Assembly (NCBI GenBank): GCA_029055875.1
Contig: JAIDCJ010000010.1
Coordinates: 129,473-193,472 of the forward strand
Length of the DNA: 64,000 bases
Reading direction: 5' to 3'
DNA from: Clostridia bacterium
GTDB lineage: Bacteria > Bacillota > Clostridia > Christensenellales > Borkfalkiaceae
A model generated the notes under the pieces. It saw only the letters and a program-made list of their open reading frames with translations. It ran no database searches and was not told where the DNA came from. This document shows, in pieces, positions 44,471 through 53,647 of the stretch (the first letter of the stretch is position 1; every line of letters begins with the position of its first letter). The position numbers were made by a program, and so were the translations under genes.

Positions 44471-44892
44471 TCTTCGTCACAATGTGCGCACGCTTCTTCC
44501 AAAGCGGGGTCGTAGGGGAGATTGTTGCGCTTGTAATAGTCGAGAATGGCGTTCTTGATTGCCTCTTCCGCGAGCACCGAGCAGTGCAGCTTGTGTGCGG
44601 GAAGTCCGTCAAGTGCCTCGGCAACCGCCTTGTTCGTCAGCTCCAACGCCTGCGATAAGGGCTTGCCCTTGATCATTTCCGTTGCCATGGAGCTCGATGC
44701 AATCGCGCTGCCGCAGCCGAACGTTTCAAACTTTACGTCCACGATAATATCGTTTTCGATTTTCAAATAAATTTTCATGATGTCGCCGCATTTCGCGTTG
44801 CCCACCTCGCCTACGCCGTCGGCGTTCTCAATCACGCCCACGTTGCGCGGGTTTCTGAAATGGTCCATCACTTTTTCGCTGTAAAGAGCCAA
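44467..44892 (-). CDS. nifU: NifU/IscU-type Fe-S scaffold
   Basis: This scaffold protein assembles iron-sulphur clusters from NifS sulphur. The 141-residue protein has the three conserved cysteines: NAKCGD, FGCGSAIASSS and KLHCSVLAEEAI, with the usual start SEKVMDHFRNPRNVG. It ends in a Cys-His-Cys-like AHCDEE tail. It lies 17 bp after nifS. Confidence 0.95.
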   Translation of the reverse strand: MALYSEKVMDHFRNPRNVGVIENADGVGEVGNAKCGDIMKIYLKIENDIIVDVKFETFGCGSAIASSSMATEMIKGKPLSQALELTNKAVAEALDGLPAHKLHCSVLAEEAIKNAILDYYKRNNLPYDPALEEACAHCDEE

Positions 44893-44909
44893 GTTGGTTT
44901 CCTCCTAGT

Positions 44910-46097
44910 TTATAAAATATATTGCCGTTTGCCCGACTGCAAATCGCGCCAGACGGGGGAGAAGCCGCGAATTTTTTCCACGACCTCGGTAACTGCTTTG
45001 ATAAGATAGTCGATTTCTTCTTCGGTGTTTTCCTCGCTGAGCGTCAGACGCAAAGAGCCGTGCGCCACGTCGTGCACTCTGCCGATAGCGAGCAGAACGT
45101 GGGAAGGGTCGAGCGAGCCCGAAGTGCAAGCCGAACCCGACGAAGCGGAGATGCCCGCGTCGCTCAGATATAAAAGAAGCCCTTCGCCCTCGATGCCCTC
45201 GAAGCAGAAGCTCACGTTGCCCGCGAGCCGTTTTTTTCTATCGCCGTTGAGCGCGGAGTGCGGGATTTTGGAGAGCCCCTCAATCAGCTTCTCGCGGAGC
45301 TTCGTCACCTTTTTCACATTTGCGTCAAGGTGTGCAAGCGATTCCTCGAGCGCGGTTGCCATTGCCGCAATGGCGGGAAGGTTTTCCGTGCCCGCGCGCT
45401 TGCCGCGTTCCTGCGCACCGCCCTCCACAAGCGGGAAGAGGGGTGCGCCCGCTCTCACGTACAACGCGCCCACGCCGCGCGGCCCGCCGAACTTGTGTGC
45501 CGAAAGCGCGAGATAGTCAACGCCGAGATCGTTCACGTCGACGGGGATATGCCCCACGGCTTGCACGGCGTCCGTATGGAAGGGAACCTTTTTCGCCTTG
45601 CAGATTTCACCGATTTCCTTGATCGGTTGAATGGTGCCGATTTCGTTATTGGCGAGCATCACCGAAACGAGACAGGTGTTTTCGTCGATTGCGGTTTCAA
45701 AATCTTTTACGTTTACGATTCCGTCCGTGCCCACAGGCAGAAGGACGATTTCGTAGCCTTCGGTTTTGAGCTTTTCAAGCGCGTGAAGTACGGCGTGGTG
45801 CTCGATTGCGGTGGAAATAATTTTCTTCTTTCCCTTCTTTGCACCGAGCCGCGCTGCGCTGAAAATGGCTTGGTTGTCCGCTTCGCTCCCGCCCGACGTG
45901 AAAATAATTTCGCGCGCCGTCGCGCCGATAGCGGCCGCAATTTTTGTGCGACAGTTTTCAAGGACTTCCTTGGCGGCTTGTCCTACCTCGTGCAAGCTCG
46001 AAGGGTTGCCGAAGTACTGCGTTGCGGTATCGATATAAGCTTTGAGTGCGGAAGGGCGAATCTTCGCCGTTGCCGCGTTGTCTGCATAAACTTGCAT
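44910..46097 (-). CDS. nifS: Cysteine desulfurase NifS
   Basis: NifS removes sulphur from cysteine, using PLP, for Fe-S cluster building. The protein (395 residues from ATG 46097, with GGAG upstream) contains YADNAATAKIRPSAL, FTSGGSEADNQAIF, LSAHKFGGPRGVG with the PLP lysine, and SGSACTSGSLDPSHVL with the catalytic Cys. The promoter and operator are at 46109-46159. An open frame extends further upstream to 46364 but crosses the promoter, so I reject it. Confidence 0.96.
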   Translation of the reverse strand: MQVYADNAATAKIRPSALKAYIDTATQYFGNPSSLHEVGQAAKEVLENCRTKIAAAIGATAREIIFTSGGSEADNQAIFSAARLGAKKGKKKIISTAIEHHAVLHALEKLKTEGYEIVLLPVGTDGIVNVKDFETAIDENTCLVSVMLANNEIGTIQPIKEIGEICKAKKVPFHTDAVQAVGHIPVDVNDLGVDYLALSAHKFGGPRGVGALYVRAGAPLFPLVEGGAQERGKRAGTENLPAIAAMATALEESLAHLDANVKKVTKLREKLIEGLSKIPHSALNGDRKKRLAGNVSFCFEGIEGEGLLLYLSDAGISASSGSACTSGSLDPSHVLLAIGRVHDVAHGSLRLTLSEENTEEEIDYLIKAVTEVVEKIRGFSPVWRDLQSGKRQYIL

Positions 46098-46108
46098 AAG
46101 CGCTCCGT

Positions 46109-46159
46109 AATTCCTATATTTACGGTAGGAATTATAGCACTGTGATGTGAGGCTGTCAA
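46109..46159 (-). promoter_or_regulatory. nifS operon promoter with Rrf2-type operator
   Basis: Minus-strand TTGACA (complement of 46154-46159) and TATAAT (complement of 46131-46136) are 17 bp apart and perfect. An inverted repeat AATTCCTA...TAGGAATT (46109-46133) overlaps the end of the -10 and the transcript start, where a repressor would block transcription. The operon encodes an Rrf2 regulator, the obvious candidate to bind it. Confidence 0.8.
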
Positions 46160-46178
46160 GCAAATTTGCATAAAAAAA

Positions 46179-46205
46179 GCACTCCCGAAAGGGGAGCGCT
46201 TTTTT
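46179..46205. terminator. Terminator between nifS and the LRR gene
   Basis: AGCACTCCC-GAAA-GGGGAGCGCT with a GAAA tetraloop, A residues before and T5 after. On the minus strand it lies downstream of the LRR gene. Confidence 0.85.
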
Positions 46206-46224
46206 GTGAGGCATTTCGCAATTA

Positions 46225-47831
46225 TCAGTAAACGACGTTACCGTCCGTACAGTGTACGACGACACCGCTTCGGAGCTTAACGTATTTTCCGAGGTAACTC
46301 CAATCATATTTCGTGCATTCAATATAAATGTCGGTAAGGTCGTTCGCGTTCTCAAATGCGTCATCTCTTATATAGCTGTCGATTGCAGTTGCAATCTTTG
46401 CGCTGATATGAATCGTCTTTACGTTGCAGTTTTCAAATACCTTGGAACCGATACATACGAGTTCCTGCGAAAGGTACAAATCGGTATTGGCGAGTTGCTT
46501 GTTTTTGAATGCGCAATCTTCAATCGAAGTGTATCCGGCCGTGAAATCTATATCCGAACCGTCGCCGATGAAGGTAACTAAACGTGAGCCATTATCCTCA
46601 CTACCGGTGCTGTAACGTAAACCTATCTTATAATAGAGGGCATTGTTTTCAAATTTATAATAATCGTTAATACCGTTTATATCGATTTTTTTCAGCGAGG
46701 GCATATTGTAATAATGTAAATCTAAAAATTGTAGTTCGTTTTGATCTCGAGGGAAGTCCAATGGCGGAAGGCGTAAGGTTTCAATGCCCGAAAAATCGAG
46801 TGCGTCCTCGGCAACTCCGAAATTGCTATCAAGTGTAGAAGGCAGCTGCATCTCCTTCAATCTTTCGCAGCGCGCAAACGCCTGTGAACCAATATGGACC
46901 ACGCCTTCGCGTATTCCTATATGACTTAAACTGGGCATATCGGCGAACGCTTCGGACTCTATATACTTTATCGTAGAAGGTAGAACTACGCGCCTTATTT
47001 TACTTTCGCCCTTTAATGCCTCGGGGCCTATCGTAGTTACCGGCAAAGCTCCAAACTCAGGATACATAGGACTCTCATAATACGCAGGAATAACAAGTTC
47101 AATTATATCAGTAGGCAAAGCCGGTAGAGGTAAATCCGATAACGGAAGCCTAAATCCCTCAAACATCCAGCAATTATTCCCGGCATCTAATGAAAAAACC
47201 ATCCATTGTGTATCACTGTATTCGACAATAGTTTCGTGATAATTACAGCTACTGCAAACACCGTCATACCAATCGTCCAGGGCTAATTCATGCTCTTCTT
47301 TTTCGGTTGCGGTTTTACAGTCGGAGCAGACCTGCCAATGCTGGTTGTAGTCATACGAGTATTTATAATTGTGGCTCATAGGAATCACTTCCTTCTCTTT
47401 TTCGCCGCAGCTGCAGACGCGCTCTTGCAGACCTTCGGTATCACACGACTTGGGCGTTAAAACCGTCCATTCGCCGAAAACGTGCTCGTGGGGCGTACCG
47501 GGTGTGATCGGCGTACCGGGGTGACAGGCGTCTCGGGTGCGGGCGCTTCCGCGCCGTAGCCGGGGTCGGACGGAGCTCCTTCGCCGCCGATCCACAAAGG
47601 CAAGCCTATGCCTAACCCTGCCGCAAGCGACGTTACTGCCGCGATTGTCGCAAGAACGAATCCTACGTTGCCTGCGCCCTTTTTGGGCGTCTTGCTCTTT
47701 TTAGGCGCGTTATATTGCGCAACTTCACTTTGAGGAATCAGTCCCTCCGCACCCGCTTTATCCAGAATTTCGGAAAACAATTCGGGTGTTTTTTCGTTTG
47801 CTTCATTTTTTATTAATTTTTCGATATTCAT
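46225..47831 (-). pseudogene. Membrane-anchored LRR surface protein, frameshifted
   Basis: The 5' frame (from ATG 47831) has a cytoplasmic part of about 50 residues, one membrane helix (GFVLATIAAVTSLAAGLGIG) and a proline-threonine linker. The 3' frame (to 46225) begins TPHEHVFGEW and has Cys-x-Cys and Cys-x-x-Cys pairs, then BspA-type leucine-rich repeats (IRRVVLPSTIKYIESEAFADM and similar). Inserting one C in the C4 run near 47516-47519 joins them in a TPGTPITPGTP linker. It follows an ECF sigma gene by 11 bp, so it may be the membrane anti-sigma or sensor. Phase switching or sequencing error is possible. Confidence 0.7.
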
Positions 47832-47842
47832 AATTAACTCCT

Positions 47843-48352
47843 TTACTCCGCGAGCGCCTTACGCATTTTTTCCGTGGCGCATTGGTACTTGTAGGTTACC
47901 GTTGATACGGGCAAGCTTAACATTTCGGATATTTCCCGCCGCTTGTATCCGTCGGCGGCAATCAAAAGCAAGATTACAAATTCGTCCTCGGGAAGTATTC
48001 GCCTTGCGGTATCGATTAAAAGACCGTACTCGTCAATTTGTTTCGAGCCGAACATTGCAATATTTTCCTGCTCGTTCACGGGGAACTCTCTCTCGCATCG
48101 TTTTTTGACGAGAAGCGCTTCGTTTCGGGCAATCGTGTATATCCATGCGTTCGCGTTCGTTCCGACTTTATACGTAGCGGCGTTTCTCAGGATGCTGAGA
48201 TATGCCGACTGCACGACGTCTTCCGCAAGCGAGCGATCCCTGACGATAGAAAGTGCAACGTGATACGTCGTCTTTTTCGTTTTTTCGTATAGCTTTTCAA
48301 AAGACGACGTATCGCCTTTTGAAATATTTGCTATTAAATTATCCAAATTCAT
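47843..48352 (-). CDS. ECF-type RNA polymerase sigma factor
   Basis: The 169-residue protein has sigma region 2 (YHVALSIVRDRSLAEDVVQSAYLSILRN) and region 4 with an HTH (GYKRREISEMLSLPVSTVTYKYQCATEKMR). No zinc or receiver domain is present. ATG 48352 has TAGGAG upstream. The downstream membrane LRR gene is its likely regulator or target. Confidence 0.92.
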   Translation of the reverse strand: MNLDNLIANISKGDTSSFEKLYEKTKKTTYHVALSIVRDRSLAEDVVQSAYLSILRNAATYKVGTNANAWIYTIARNEALLVKKRCEREFPVNEQENIAMFGSKQIDEYGLLIDTARRILPEDEFVILLLIAADGYKRREISEMLSLPVSTVTYKYQCATEKMRKALAE

Positions 48353-48486
48353 GACTTGCTCCTACGTAGGTCGTACATATATATAAAGTATCGAAAAGCG
48401 GATTTTGTCAGTAAAAAACGAAACTTTTCAAAAAATTTTTTCCGTATACCGATATTTTACCGCAAATTCACAAAAAACAAAACAAT

Positions 48487-48518
48487 AAAAAAGACCTCGT
48501 TTTTACGAGGTCTTTTTA
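48487..48518. terminator. Terminator after rpsR
   Basis: AAGACCTCGT and ACGAGGTCTT form a 10-bp stem flanked by A and T runs, just beyond the rpsR stop on the minus strand. Confidence 0.9.
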
Positions 48519-48526
48519 ACTTTCAA

Positions 48527-48868
48527 TTATTCTGCTTTGAAGGGAAGCAGAGCTGCAACTCTTGCGCGCTTGATTGCCGATGCAACGACTCTCTGGTGCT
48601 TTGCGCAAGTACCCGTCATTCTGCGGGGGAGAATTTTTCCGCCCTCAGCAATGAACTTTTTCAGCTTTGCGGTATCCTTGTAATCGATTTCCGATTTTTC
48701 CTGGCAGAAGAGGCAGACTTTCTTGTAGTTCTGCTTCTTGTAGTTCTTTTTCGCGGGTCTGCCTTCGCGGGCATCCTTCGCTTCCTTATTTTCTTCTTTC
48801 GCCTCCACGGCTTCCGCTGCTACGGGTGCAACTTCTTCCGCTTCGGGCTGCATGATTTCTTCTTCCAT
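48527..48868 (-). CDS. rpsR: Ribosomal protein S18 with acidic N-terminal extension
   Basis: The C-terminal 70 residues are S18 ([23 protein letters not shown] ... [22 protein letters not shown]). About 35 extra residues at the N-terminus are rich in Glu, Ala and Lys, longer than in most S18. It closes the rpsF-ssb-rpsR operon. Confidence 0.96.
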   Translation of the reverse strand: MEEEIMQPEAEEVAPVAAEAVEAKEENKEAKDAREGRPAKKNYKKQNYKKVCLFCQEKSEIDYKDTAKLKKFIAEGGKILPRRMTGTCAKHQRVVASAIKRARVAALLPFKAE

Positions 48869-48897
48869 GATATCTCCTTAAATAATGTTTGTCCGTC

Positions 48898-49326
48898 TTA
48901 GAAGGGAATATCCCCGTCGTCGTCGAACGATTCAAGCGCGGGCTTCTTTTTCGCGGGAGCTCCTGCGGAGGGAGCGGGGGAGTCGTAGAAATCGTCTCCC
49001 GAATTTGCGCTTCTCTGCGATAAGAATTCCACGTCCTGCGCGATAATATCTACCGCGTTGCGTTTTACGCCCTGGTTATCTTCGTAGCTGCGAATCTGAA
49101 CACTGCCCGAAACGGCTACCTTGCTGCCTTTCTTCGTATAGCGGGCAATGTTTTCCGCTAAGCCGCGCCATGCGGTAACGTTGAAAAAGTCAGTCTGGCG
49201 TTCTCCGTCGGACGAAGTGTAGGAGCGGTTCACCGCAATTGCAAAGTGGCAAACGCTCACGCCTCCCGAAGTTTCGGTAAGCTCGGGATCTCTCGTTAAG
49301 TTCCCGATCAAAAACACTTTGTTCAT
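48898..49326 (-). CDS. ssb: Single-stranded DNA-binding protein
   Basis: The 142-residue protein has the SSB fold (MNKVFLIGNLTRDPEL, FAIAVNRSY, DFFNVTAWRGLAENIARYTKKGSKV) and the C-terminal acidic tip DDDGDIPF used for partner binding. It lies one base after rpsF in the standard operon. Confidence 0.97.
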   Translation of the reverse strand: MNKVFLIGNLTRDPELTETSGGVSVCHFAIAVNRSYTSSDGERQTDFFNVTAWRGLAENIARYTKKGSKVAVSGSVQIRSYEDNQGVKRNAVDIIAQDVEFLSQRSANSGDDFYDSPAPSAGAPAKKKPALESFDDDGDIPF

Positions 49327-49327
49327 C

Positions 49328-49618
49328 TCAGTTCTCCTTAACTTTCGTAATCATGCGTCTTAAAACGTCGCTGGAAATTCCTGCTACACGGTCAAGTTCT
49401 TTCACGACCTCGCCGCTTCCGCTGAACGTCATAAGCGCATAAAACGCTTCTTGCTTGAATGCGATGGGATAAGCCGTTTTCTTGACACCCCATTTATCGG
49501 TGCTTTCAACGGTGCCGCCGAGGGAAGTTACGATATCGGCATATTTTTTGAGTTCAGCCTCTCTCGCTTCTTCTTCCATGTCGCTTTTCAGCAGAATAAG
49601 CATTTCATACTTCTGCAT
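49328..49618 (-). CDS. rpsF: Ribosomal protein S6
   Basis: The 96-residue protein begins MQKYEMLILLKSDMEEE and contains TDKWGVKKTAYPIAF, typical of S6. ATG 49618 is preceded by AGGAGGTG; an ATG at 49663 lies inside the leader hairpin and is rejected. Confidence 0.96.
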   Translation of the reverse strand: MQKYEMLILLKSDMEEEAREAELKKYADIVTSLGGTVESTDKWGVKKTAYPIAFKQEAFYALMTFSGSGEVVKELDRVAGISSDVLRRMITKVKEN

Positions 49619-49640
49619 ACTTTTCACCTCCTGGTCTTTA

Positions 49641-49666
49641 CGGCATACCTTAACGGTATGCAAGGT
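49641..49666 (-). promoter_or_regulatory. rpsF leader hairpin, possible S6:S18 binding site
   Basis: In the mRNA, GCATACC and GGTATGC form a 7-bp stem followed by CG, between promoter and ribosome site. In many bacteria an S6:S18 complex binds a CCG-containing stem in this leader to control the operon. Position and the CCG bases fit; the exact consensus was not checked. Confidence 0.5.
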
Positions 49667-49677
49667 TTTGTTTTCAT

Positions 49678-49706
49678 ATTTTACTATATTTCAAAAAACA
49701 AGTCAA
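49678..49706 (-). promoter_or_regulatory. Promoter of the rpsF operon
   Basis: Minus-strand TTGACT (complement of 49701-49706) and TAAAAT (complement of 49678-49683), 17 bp apart. Confidence 0.75.
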
Positions 49707-49712
49707 CTTTTT

Positions 49713-50999
49713 TTAAGGGATTTGCGGAAGTTCCTTCACGTAGTCGATAAAATCTTTCAGGTTATATTCGTTAAGATTTTTTCCGCCCGCAAGCTCTTTA
49801 TAGGGATTCGCCTTGATAATGTTGTGCAGCCAAAGCCACCAAAGGGGCATTTCGTTTACTTTATTGATTACCTCTAACACGTCGGTGCCCATTTCGAGAA
49901 TGGGGGTTTTGCCCATTTTCTCGTTGTTGCCGAAAAGAAGATACCAAGTGCCGTCCAAATATTGGTCGAGCTTATCCGCCCGCGCGCCGTTTTGATAGAG
50001 ATAGTAGCACTCTTCCGTTTCGTCGTATTTGATTTCTTCGCCCTCTGCAAGCTCGATGGGGTTGGGTCTGATTTCGGATTGTGCTTCGTCGAAGCGGTAG
50101 GTGTTCTCGTACGCTTCAATGAGCTGGTTATAGCTCATTCCGCTGCTTTCCTCCAAGGAAAGATAGCAGTACATATCCTCGCCGAACACCTCTTCTACGG
50201 TGAGGGCGGAGATTCTCGAAGAGAGGGTAGAGAGGGTGCAGTCCTTTAAGTTTCTGAGGATTCTGTTGCCGTCCATGCCCTCTACCATTTCACCGAGTTG
50301 AAGCGTCTCGATTCTTTTGCCGAGGTTGCTGATATACTCGTTTTTGAGCGTTCGCAAAATCAAGGGGGACTTTTCGTCGTCGATTTTGATGACTTGGCCG
50401 AGTGTGAGGTCGTCCGAAATGCCCGTCATTTTTTCTTGCAACCAGCCGCCGATTTCGGTGAAGGGCACCGTCATGAGCTCGTCTTTTTCCACCGCAACGC
50501 CCGCATCGCCGAGCTGTGTGACGACGGTGTCCGCCAGCGTATCTGCAAAGGAAATGTATTTGGCAACGCTGCCGAGCGTTGTGAACTCGCCGTTTTGAAC
50601 GCTCTGCACGATTTCCATAATGAAGTTGAGCGCGGAGAGCTCGGCGGAGTATTCGGAAAAAATGCCGCTGTACTCGAAGCCTACGTCGCTGGTGACTTCC
50701 TTGATGGATTTCTTATCGCCGTAAATGGAAAGTCCGCCGACGAGCACGCCGAATGCGGCAAAGAAGCCGAGGACGAACGCAACGCAAACGGAAGCAATCC
50801 GCGCAAAGCCGTTGCGCGGAACGTAGCGGTAACGGGGCGCAATTTTGCCCTCTTTTACAAGCTCCTTCTCGTACTCCGCCTGTTGTCTGGCAAGCTCCTT
50901 GCGTTCCTTTTTCGTAAGTTTTTTCTTTGTTTCGGGTTCAAATTCTTCGGTATCGTCGATTTGTTCGTCGAAATCGTCTATTTGATTGCGGTCTTCCAC
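49713..50999 (-). CDS. Uncharacterised single-pass membrane protein
   Basis: The 428-residue protein has an acidic, lysine-rich cytoplasmic start of about 65 residues with a coiled-coil look (KKLTKKERKELARQQAEYEKE), one strong membrane helix (ASVCVAFVLGFFAAFGVLVGGL) and a large extracytoplasmic domain with repeated helical segments. I do not recognise a family. The start is GTG 50999 with GGAGGTG upstream. Confidence 0.75.
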   Translation of the reverse strand: MEDRNQIDDFDEQIDDTEEFEPETKKKLTKKERKELARQQAEYEKELVKEGKIAPRYRYVPRNGFARIASVCVAFVLGFFAAFGVLVGGLSIYGDKKSIKEVTSDVGFEYSGIFSEYSAELSALNFIMEIVQSVQNGEFTTLGSVAKYISFADTLADTVVTQLGDAGVAVEKDELMTVPFTEIGGWLQEKMTGISDDLTLGQVIKIDDEKSPLILRTLKNEYISNLGKRIETLQLGEMVEGMDGNRILRNLKDCTLSTLSSRISALTVEEVFGEDMYCYLSLEESSGMSYNQLIEAYENTYRFDEAQSEIRPNPIELAEGEEIKYDETEECYYLYQNGARADKLDQYLDGTWYLLFGNNEKMGKTPILEMGTDVLEVINKVNEMPLWWLWLHNIIKANPYKELAGGKNLNEYNLKDFIDYVKELPQIP

Positions 51000-51091
51000 C
51001 GTGCACCTCCTTATCCGAAGAAGTCTTTTTTACTCTCGTATTATAATATAAGTATGCTAAAAAGGCAAGTAAATATTTTGGCGTCAAAAAA

Positions 51092-51112
51092 GCGCACCGG
51101 TTTCCGGCACGC
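51092..51112 (-). terminator. Terminator after cca
   Basis: On the minus strand GCGTGCCGG-AAA-CCGGTGCGC is followed by T6. Confidence 0.8.
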
Positions 51113-52456
51113 TCAACTCATTTTTCGTACGCGTTTCAAAAGGCCTTCGCGCTCGTTTCTGCTTCCGTCCAACGCGCAGTAGAGGAGCAGCTCGTGCAGC
51201 ACCGTGCCCACCCGTTCGGGCGCAAGTCCGATACCCAGCAAATCGTTTCCGTTTACTTTAAGCTCCTTTACGGTAAAGGGCGCACCCTCGCGCTTCATTT
51301 GCTCGATTACCGCTTTCCATTTGACGACGCTCGGCGCGGGGGATAAATCGTCCTTGCAGGCGGTAAAGTCGGCTTGACGGAGTGCAAATAAATCCTCTAA
51401 AAAGGGATAGCAGTTCACGATTTCAAGGCGCACCTTGCTCTCTTTCATGTTGAGGTCGTAGTCGCGCATATGCAACGCAACGAGCCGCACCGTTTCCTCT
51501 GCAAGCTTTTTGGGCGCTTTGAGGCGGGTGAGAATTTCCGCGGCGATCCGCCCGCCCTCTTCCGCGTGCAGGTGATATTTTCCGTCGCGGAGCATACAAA
51601 AGGGCTTTCCCACGTCGTGCAGAAGCGCGGCAAGCCGTATGCGGGGCGAAGCGTACTTCGCGCACCGTAGAGAGTGTTCGAGCACGTCGTGGTCGTGGAA
51701 ATCGCTGCGCTGCTTCATGCCGTCGCCGAGGGCAAGCTCGGGCAGAATTTCCATGAGCACGCCCGTTCGGTGCAGAATTTTCAGGCCGCGGTAAACGGCT
51801 TCCCTGTCGCCGTGCTTTTCGTCGGCGTGCAGAATGAGGTCAAGCTCTTTGTAAATGCGTTCGGGCGCAATGTCGCGGATGAGCGCGCGGTGCTCGCGTG
51901 CACCTTTGATTGCGTCTTCGTCGGGCGAAAAGCCGAGCTCCGCAGATTGGCGTGCAAGCCGCATGAGCCGCAGTCCGTCCTCGCCGAATACCTTGCGCGC
52001 AGGCATCACCGTGCGGAGCGTTTTGCGTTTGATATCTTCTATGCCGCCGAGCGGGTCGCAAAACTGCTCTGCTTTTATATCGTAATAAACGGCGTTCGCG
52101 CAAAAGTCGCGCCTGCGTGCGTCTACTCCCATATCGTCCGTGAACGTGATTTCCGTCGGCGTGTGCGTGCCGCGGACGTACTTATCCGAGCGGAAGCGGG
52201 TGAACTCGTATTCCGCGCCCGTTTCGTCCCTAAGCTTCACCGTGCCCGTGTTGCGGTAGACCGATTTCACGGCAAGCCCGCATTTTTCGGCGGCGGCAAT
52301 AAAGTCCTCCTCGCGCCCCGCCGCGCAGATATCCCAGTCGGGAGAGCGTAGGGGGAAGCCCGCGAGAAAGTCTCTAACGCTCCCGCCCACAACGTAGAGG
52401 GGGAAGGGGCATTCGCCTGCAAGCCGTATTAAATTTTCGGGAAGATAGCGTTTCAT
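51113..52456 (-). CDS. cca: CCA-adding tRNA nucleotidyltransferase
   Basis: The enzyme adds or repairs CCA at tRNA 3' ends. The 447-residue protein has the class II motif VVGGSVRDFLAG with the catalytic Asp-x-Asp in SPDWDICAAG, RRDFCANAVYYD, and an HD domain (LAALLHDVGKP) of the bacterial HD-containing type. Length is normal. Confidence 0.95.
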   Translation of the reverse strand: MKRYLPENLIRLAGECPFPLYVVGGSVRDFLAGFPLRSPDWDICAAGREEDFIAAAEKCGLAVKSVYRNTGTVKLRDETGAEYEFTRFRSDKYVRGTHTPTEITFTDDMGVDARRRDFCANAVYYDIKAEQFCDPLGGIEDIKRKTLRTVMPARKVFGEDGLRLMRLARQSAELGFSPDEDAIKGAREHRALIRDIAPERIYKELDLILHADEKHGDREAVYRGLKILHRTGVLMEILPELALGDGMKQRSDFHDHDVLEHSLRCAKYASPRIRLAALLHDVGKPFCMLRDGKYHLHAEEGGRIAAEILTRLKAPKKLAEETVRLVALHMRDYDLNMKESKVRLEIVNCYPFLEDLFALRQADFTACKDDLSPAPSVVKWKAVIEQMKREGAPFTVKELKVNGNDLLGIGLAPERVGTVLHELLLYCALDGSRNEREGLLKRVRKMS

Positions 52457-52496
52457 AAAAATTTGATGAAAACATTATAACACGTTCCCAAAAAAA

Positions 52497-52525
52497 TTGC
52501 AATTCCCGAAAAGTTCATGTATAAT
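52497..52525 (+). promoter_or_regulatory. Promoter of the PP2C gene, near-leaderless
   Basis: TTGCAA (52497-52502) and TATAAT (52520-52525) are 17 bp apart. The predicted transcript start (about 52532) is within three bases of the ATG at 52535, and no ribosome site exists. Confidence 0.75.
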
Positions 52526-52534
52526 GGTTTCATC

Positions 52535-53593
52535 ATGGCAAGACTTTGCAGGGACGTTTTAGACCACGTTCCCACGGCGGCAATCGTCGTGGATAAAAAT
52601 TTCAAAGTACGCTATACCAACCGTGCGTTCCGCGCGTATTTCCACGCGCAGAAAGAAAAGGGCGAGCTGCGCGGCGTTATCTCGTGCGGCGAGCACGAAG
52701 GCAAATGCGGCGACGGCGTGCAGTGCGGTTACTGCCCTATGCGTGCGGTCTTTCTCGACGCGGCAAAAAACGGCGGGAATGCGTTCCGCAAGTTGGTTTT
52801 GCGGGGCGAGAAGGACGACTGCGCCTTCCGTATTAAAGTCCAGCCCATGGGCAAGTACTACCTCGGCATTATGGATAACGCTTACGAAACGGAAATTGCA
52901 AGGGAAATGTATTCCGCGCAGGACATTCAGCAAAGGCTTCTGCCGCCTGCGAAGAACCAGCAAACCGCGCCCTATTCGTTTATGTATATTCCCTGCCGTG
53001 AAATCGGGGGCGATTTGCCCGACGTTTACGAGGTGAACGGCGAAACGATGGGTCTCATTGCCGACGTGTCCGGCAAAGGCATTTCGGCGGGTATGCTCTC
53101 CGCGTTCGTGAAAGCGGGGTGGGATAGAAGCGAGCCTTCGCCGAGCCGTGCCATCAACGGACTCAATTCCAAGTTTCAGGAGCTTAACCTCGACGAGCGT
53201 TCCTACGTGACGGCGGCGGCGGTGAGAATCGACACCATGCGCCGTGAAATTTGTTACAGCGTGGCGGGGCACAACGCGCCTCTTTTATTGAAGAGTGCGG
53301 AGGGGATAGACGAAATCGTTATGAATTCGCCGCCCGTTTCCACCTGGATTCCCGACTTCCGCTATGAAGACCGCGTGATTGGCTACCGCGAGGGGAGCAT
53401 TCTCGTGATGCTGACGGACGGCGTGACGGAGAGCAAGAACGCCAAGGGCGAGCAGTTCTCCTTGGAGCGCGTGGAGGGTATCCTCGAAAAATCGGTGAAC
53501 GCAGAGCACTTTATTCAACGCCTCAAAGCTGTATTAAAGGAGTTCTGCGGCACCTTTAATGACGATATCACCGCAATCGCGTTTGATTTATAA
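52535..53593 (+). CDS. PAS-PP2C (SpoIIE-type) phosphatase
   Basis: The protein (352 residues from ATG 52535) has an N-terminal PAS-like sensor (VPTAAIVVDKNFKVRYTNRAFRAYF) with a Cys-rich loop (CGEHEGKCGDGVQCGYCPM), a short linker (EMYSAQDIQQRLLPP) and a SpoIIE/RsbU phosphatase domain (GGDLPDVYEVNGETMGLIADVSGKGISAGM, then LTDGVTESKN). Such enzymes act on anti-anti-sigma phosphoproteins. The Cys cluster could bind a metal or an Fe-S centre. Near-leaderless mRNA is predicted. Confidence 0.88.
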   Translation: MARLCRDVLDHVPTAAIVVDKNFKVRYTNRAFRAYFHAQKEKGELRGVISCGEHEGKCGDGVQCGYCPMRAVFLDAAKNGGNAFRKLVLRGEKDDCAFRIKVQPMGKYYLGIMDNAYETEIAREMYSAQDIQQRLLPPAKNQQTAPYSFMYIPCREIGGDLPDVYEVNGETMGLIADVSGKGISAGMLSAFVKAGWDRSEPSPSRAINGLNSKFQELNLDERSYVTAAAVRIDTMRREICYSVAGHNAPLLLKSAEGIDEIVMNSPPVSTWIPDFRYEDRVIGYREGSILVMLTDGVTESKNAKGEQFSLERVEGILEKSVNAEHFIQRLKAVLKEFCGTFNDDITAIAFDL

Positions 53594-53608
53594 ATTTTAT
53601 ATCAAAAG

Positions 53609-53634
53609 AAAAAAACCGCCGAACGGCGGTTTTT
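53609..53634. terminator. Bidirectional terminator
   Basis: AAAAACCGCC-GAAC-GGCGGTTTTT, a perfect stem shared by the convergent PP2C and small membrane protein genes. Confidence 0.92.
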
Positions 53635-53647
53635 CCTTTTCTGCGTT

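Noticed and set aside
45258-46145. 295-residue plus-strand open frame
   Set aside because: It is antisense to nifS and crosses its promoter; no protein-like features.
46098-46364. N-terminal extension of nifS
   Set aside because: It would include the promoter, operator and terminator region, and family members start at the MQVYADNAATA position.
50298-51182. 294-residue plus-strand open frame
   Set aside because: It is antisense to the membrane protein and the cca end; codon pattern mirrors the real gene.
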